DNA of 6,171 nt from Oscillospiraceae bacterium (GTDB lineage Bacteria > Bacillota > Clostridia > Oscillospirales > Oscillospiraceae): the NCBI GenBank assembly GCA_031261245.1, contig JAISKU010000210.1, positions 1 through 6,171 of the forward strand. The letters run 5' to 3'. The notes under the pieces were generated by a model that searched no databases, was not told where the DNA came from, and saw nothing but the letters and a program-made list of their open reading frames with translations. Shown one piece after another: positions 5,357-6,171 of this stretch (within the stretch, counting starts at the first letter, position 1; every line of letters begins with the position of its first letter). Position numbers and translations under genes: made by a program.

Positions 5357-6171
5357 CTAAATATACCCTTCGTTCTCCAAATATTTTGTCGATATATATA
5401 CTCCCCAATCGTAATCGGGTGTATTTTCCCACGTGATCCACTTCACGTCCTCGCGCCGGCGCAGCCACGTCAGCTGCCGCTTCGCGTACTGGCGGGAGCG
5501 CCGCTTCACCGACTCCACGGCGTCGGTGAGCCATATCTCGCCGAGCGCGGCCTCAAGCATCTCCTTGTACCCTATCGCCTGCATCGAGTTGTACTTTTTC
5601 GTCAGCCCCATTTTCAGCAGAATCTTCGCCTCGCCGAGAAAGCCGTTGTCCATCATCTCGTCCACGCGCGCGTCGATTCTCGCGTACAGCTGCTCGCGAT
5701 TCGTGTAGTCGAGCGCGATGCGGAACGCGTCATACCTCGGCGGAAGCGCCTTCGTCTGCTCGTCATGCTCCACTATCGTCTGGCCTGTCAGCTCGTAAAT
5801 CTCAAACGCGCGGATTATGCGCTTCTTGTCGTTTTTGTGCAGATGGCGCGCGCTAACCGGGTCGAACGACGCGAGCTCCGCGAGCATTCTCTCCCCGCCG
5901 AGCTTGTCGTACCGCGCCTCAAGCTCGCCCCGCAGACTTTCCGCGTCGTTCGGCGCGAATACGCGCCCCGCGACAAGCGACTCTATGTACAGCCCCGTGC
6001 CCCCGACGATGATCGGGAGCTTCCCGCGCAACAGTATCCCCTCGACGGCCGACGTCGCGTCCTCGACGTACCGCGCGACGGAATAGTCCTCAAACGGCGA
6101 TACGACGTCGAGCATGTGGTGCGGAATCCCGCCCATCTCCTCGGGCGTGGGCTTCGCCGTGCCGATGTTCA
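5357..6171 (-). CDS. miaA: tRNA dimethylallyltransferase MiaA, 5' end beyond the window
   Basis: Transfers the dimethylallyl group of DMAPP to N6 of A37 in tRNAs that read UNN codons, giving i6A, which stabilises codon-anticodon pairing and reading frame. About 270 codons are visible and run open to the window edge. The frame enters as NIGTAKPTPEEMGGIPHHMLD, which in the family lies about 40 residues from the start. The N-terminal P-loop and the substrate-binding start of the protein are therefore missing, and the internal ATG at 6136 is not the start. Visible family blocks are VSPFEDYSVARYV, LPIIVGGTGLYIESLV, the helical lid with NDKKRIIRAFEIYELTGQ, the tRNA-contacting FRIALDYTNREQLYARIDARV, MQAIGYKEM, and the C-terminal KRRSRQYAKRQLTWLRR, followed by a weakly conserved end. 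It leads directly into hfq. Confidence 0.97.
   Translation of the reverse strand, partial: NIGTAKPTPEEMGGIPHHMLDVVSPFEDYSVARYVEDATSAVEGILLRGKLPIIVGGTGLYIESLVAGRVFAPNDAESLRGELEARYDKLGGERMLAELASFDPVSARHLHKNDKKRIIRAFEIYELTGQTIVEHDEQTKALPPRYDAFRIALDYTNREQLYARIDARVDEMMDNGFLGEAKILLKMGLTKKYNSMQAIGYKEMLEAALGEIWLTDAVESVKRRSRQYAKRQLTWLRRREDVKWITWENTPDYDWGVYISTKYLENEGYI

Noticed and set aside
6134..6136. ATG at 6136 as the miaA start
   Set aside because: The frame stays open to the window edge and the upstream codons encode the conserved NIGTAKPTPEEM block, so this Met is internal.

Overview
The window is one uninterrupted minus-strand gene cluster from a GC-rich Gram-positive bacterium. Read in the direction of transcription (right to left) the order is miaA (5' end off the window), hfq, a HlyD-like single-pass membrane protein, ylmE/yggS (PLP-binding protein), sepF, divIVA and ileS (3' end off the window). 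SepF, DivIVA and YlmE next to ileS are the hallmark of the Firmicutes ylm/div cluster. The added Hfq and HlyD-like genes, the form of the IleRS and the GCG/ACG/CGC-heavy codon use suggest a high-GC member of Clostridia, possibly Oscillospiraceae-like. That placement is inference from gene content and codon use, not from a search.

Right part (about 5045-6171): miaA encodes the tRNA A37 dimethylallyltransferase. After 45 nt comes hfq, the RNA-chaperone gene; this miaA-hfq pair is widely conserved. Middle part (3058-5048): hfq, the HlyD-like gene and ylmE are joined by two successive 4-nt ATGA overlaps, so translation is probably coupled. Left-middle part (1867-3039): sepF and divIVA, two membrane-associated division/polarity proteins, follow with gaps of 18 and 24 nt and good Shine-Dalgarno sequences. 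Left part (1-1787): ileS follows a 79-nt gap, the longest in the window, which holds a perfect 24-bp palindrome with TATAAT at its centre.

The cluster combines translation and RNA functions (MiaA, Hfq, IleRS) with division and envelope functions (SepF, DivIVA, the HlyD-like protein) and PLP homeostasis (YlmE). Compared with the Bacillus arrangement, ylmG (yggT) and ylmH are absent between sepF and divIVA. No mobile element, CRISPR array, tRNA, rRNA or phage gene is visible, and no non-coding stretch exceeds 80 nt. I see no wholly new system. The points most worth a second look are the doubly altered class I signature motifs of IleRS (HIGT, and AMH where KMS is expected), the uncharacterised HlyD-like protein locked between hfq and ylmE, the ileS leader palindrome, and an AT-rich codon patch inside ylmE.
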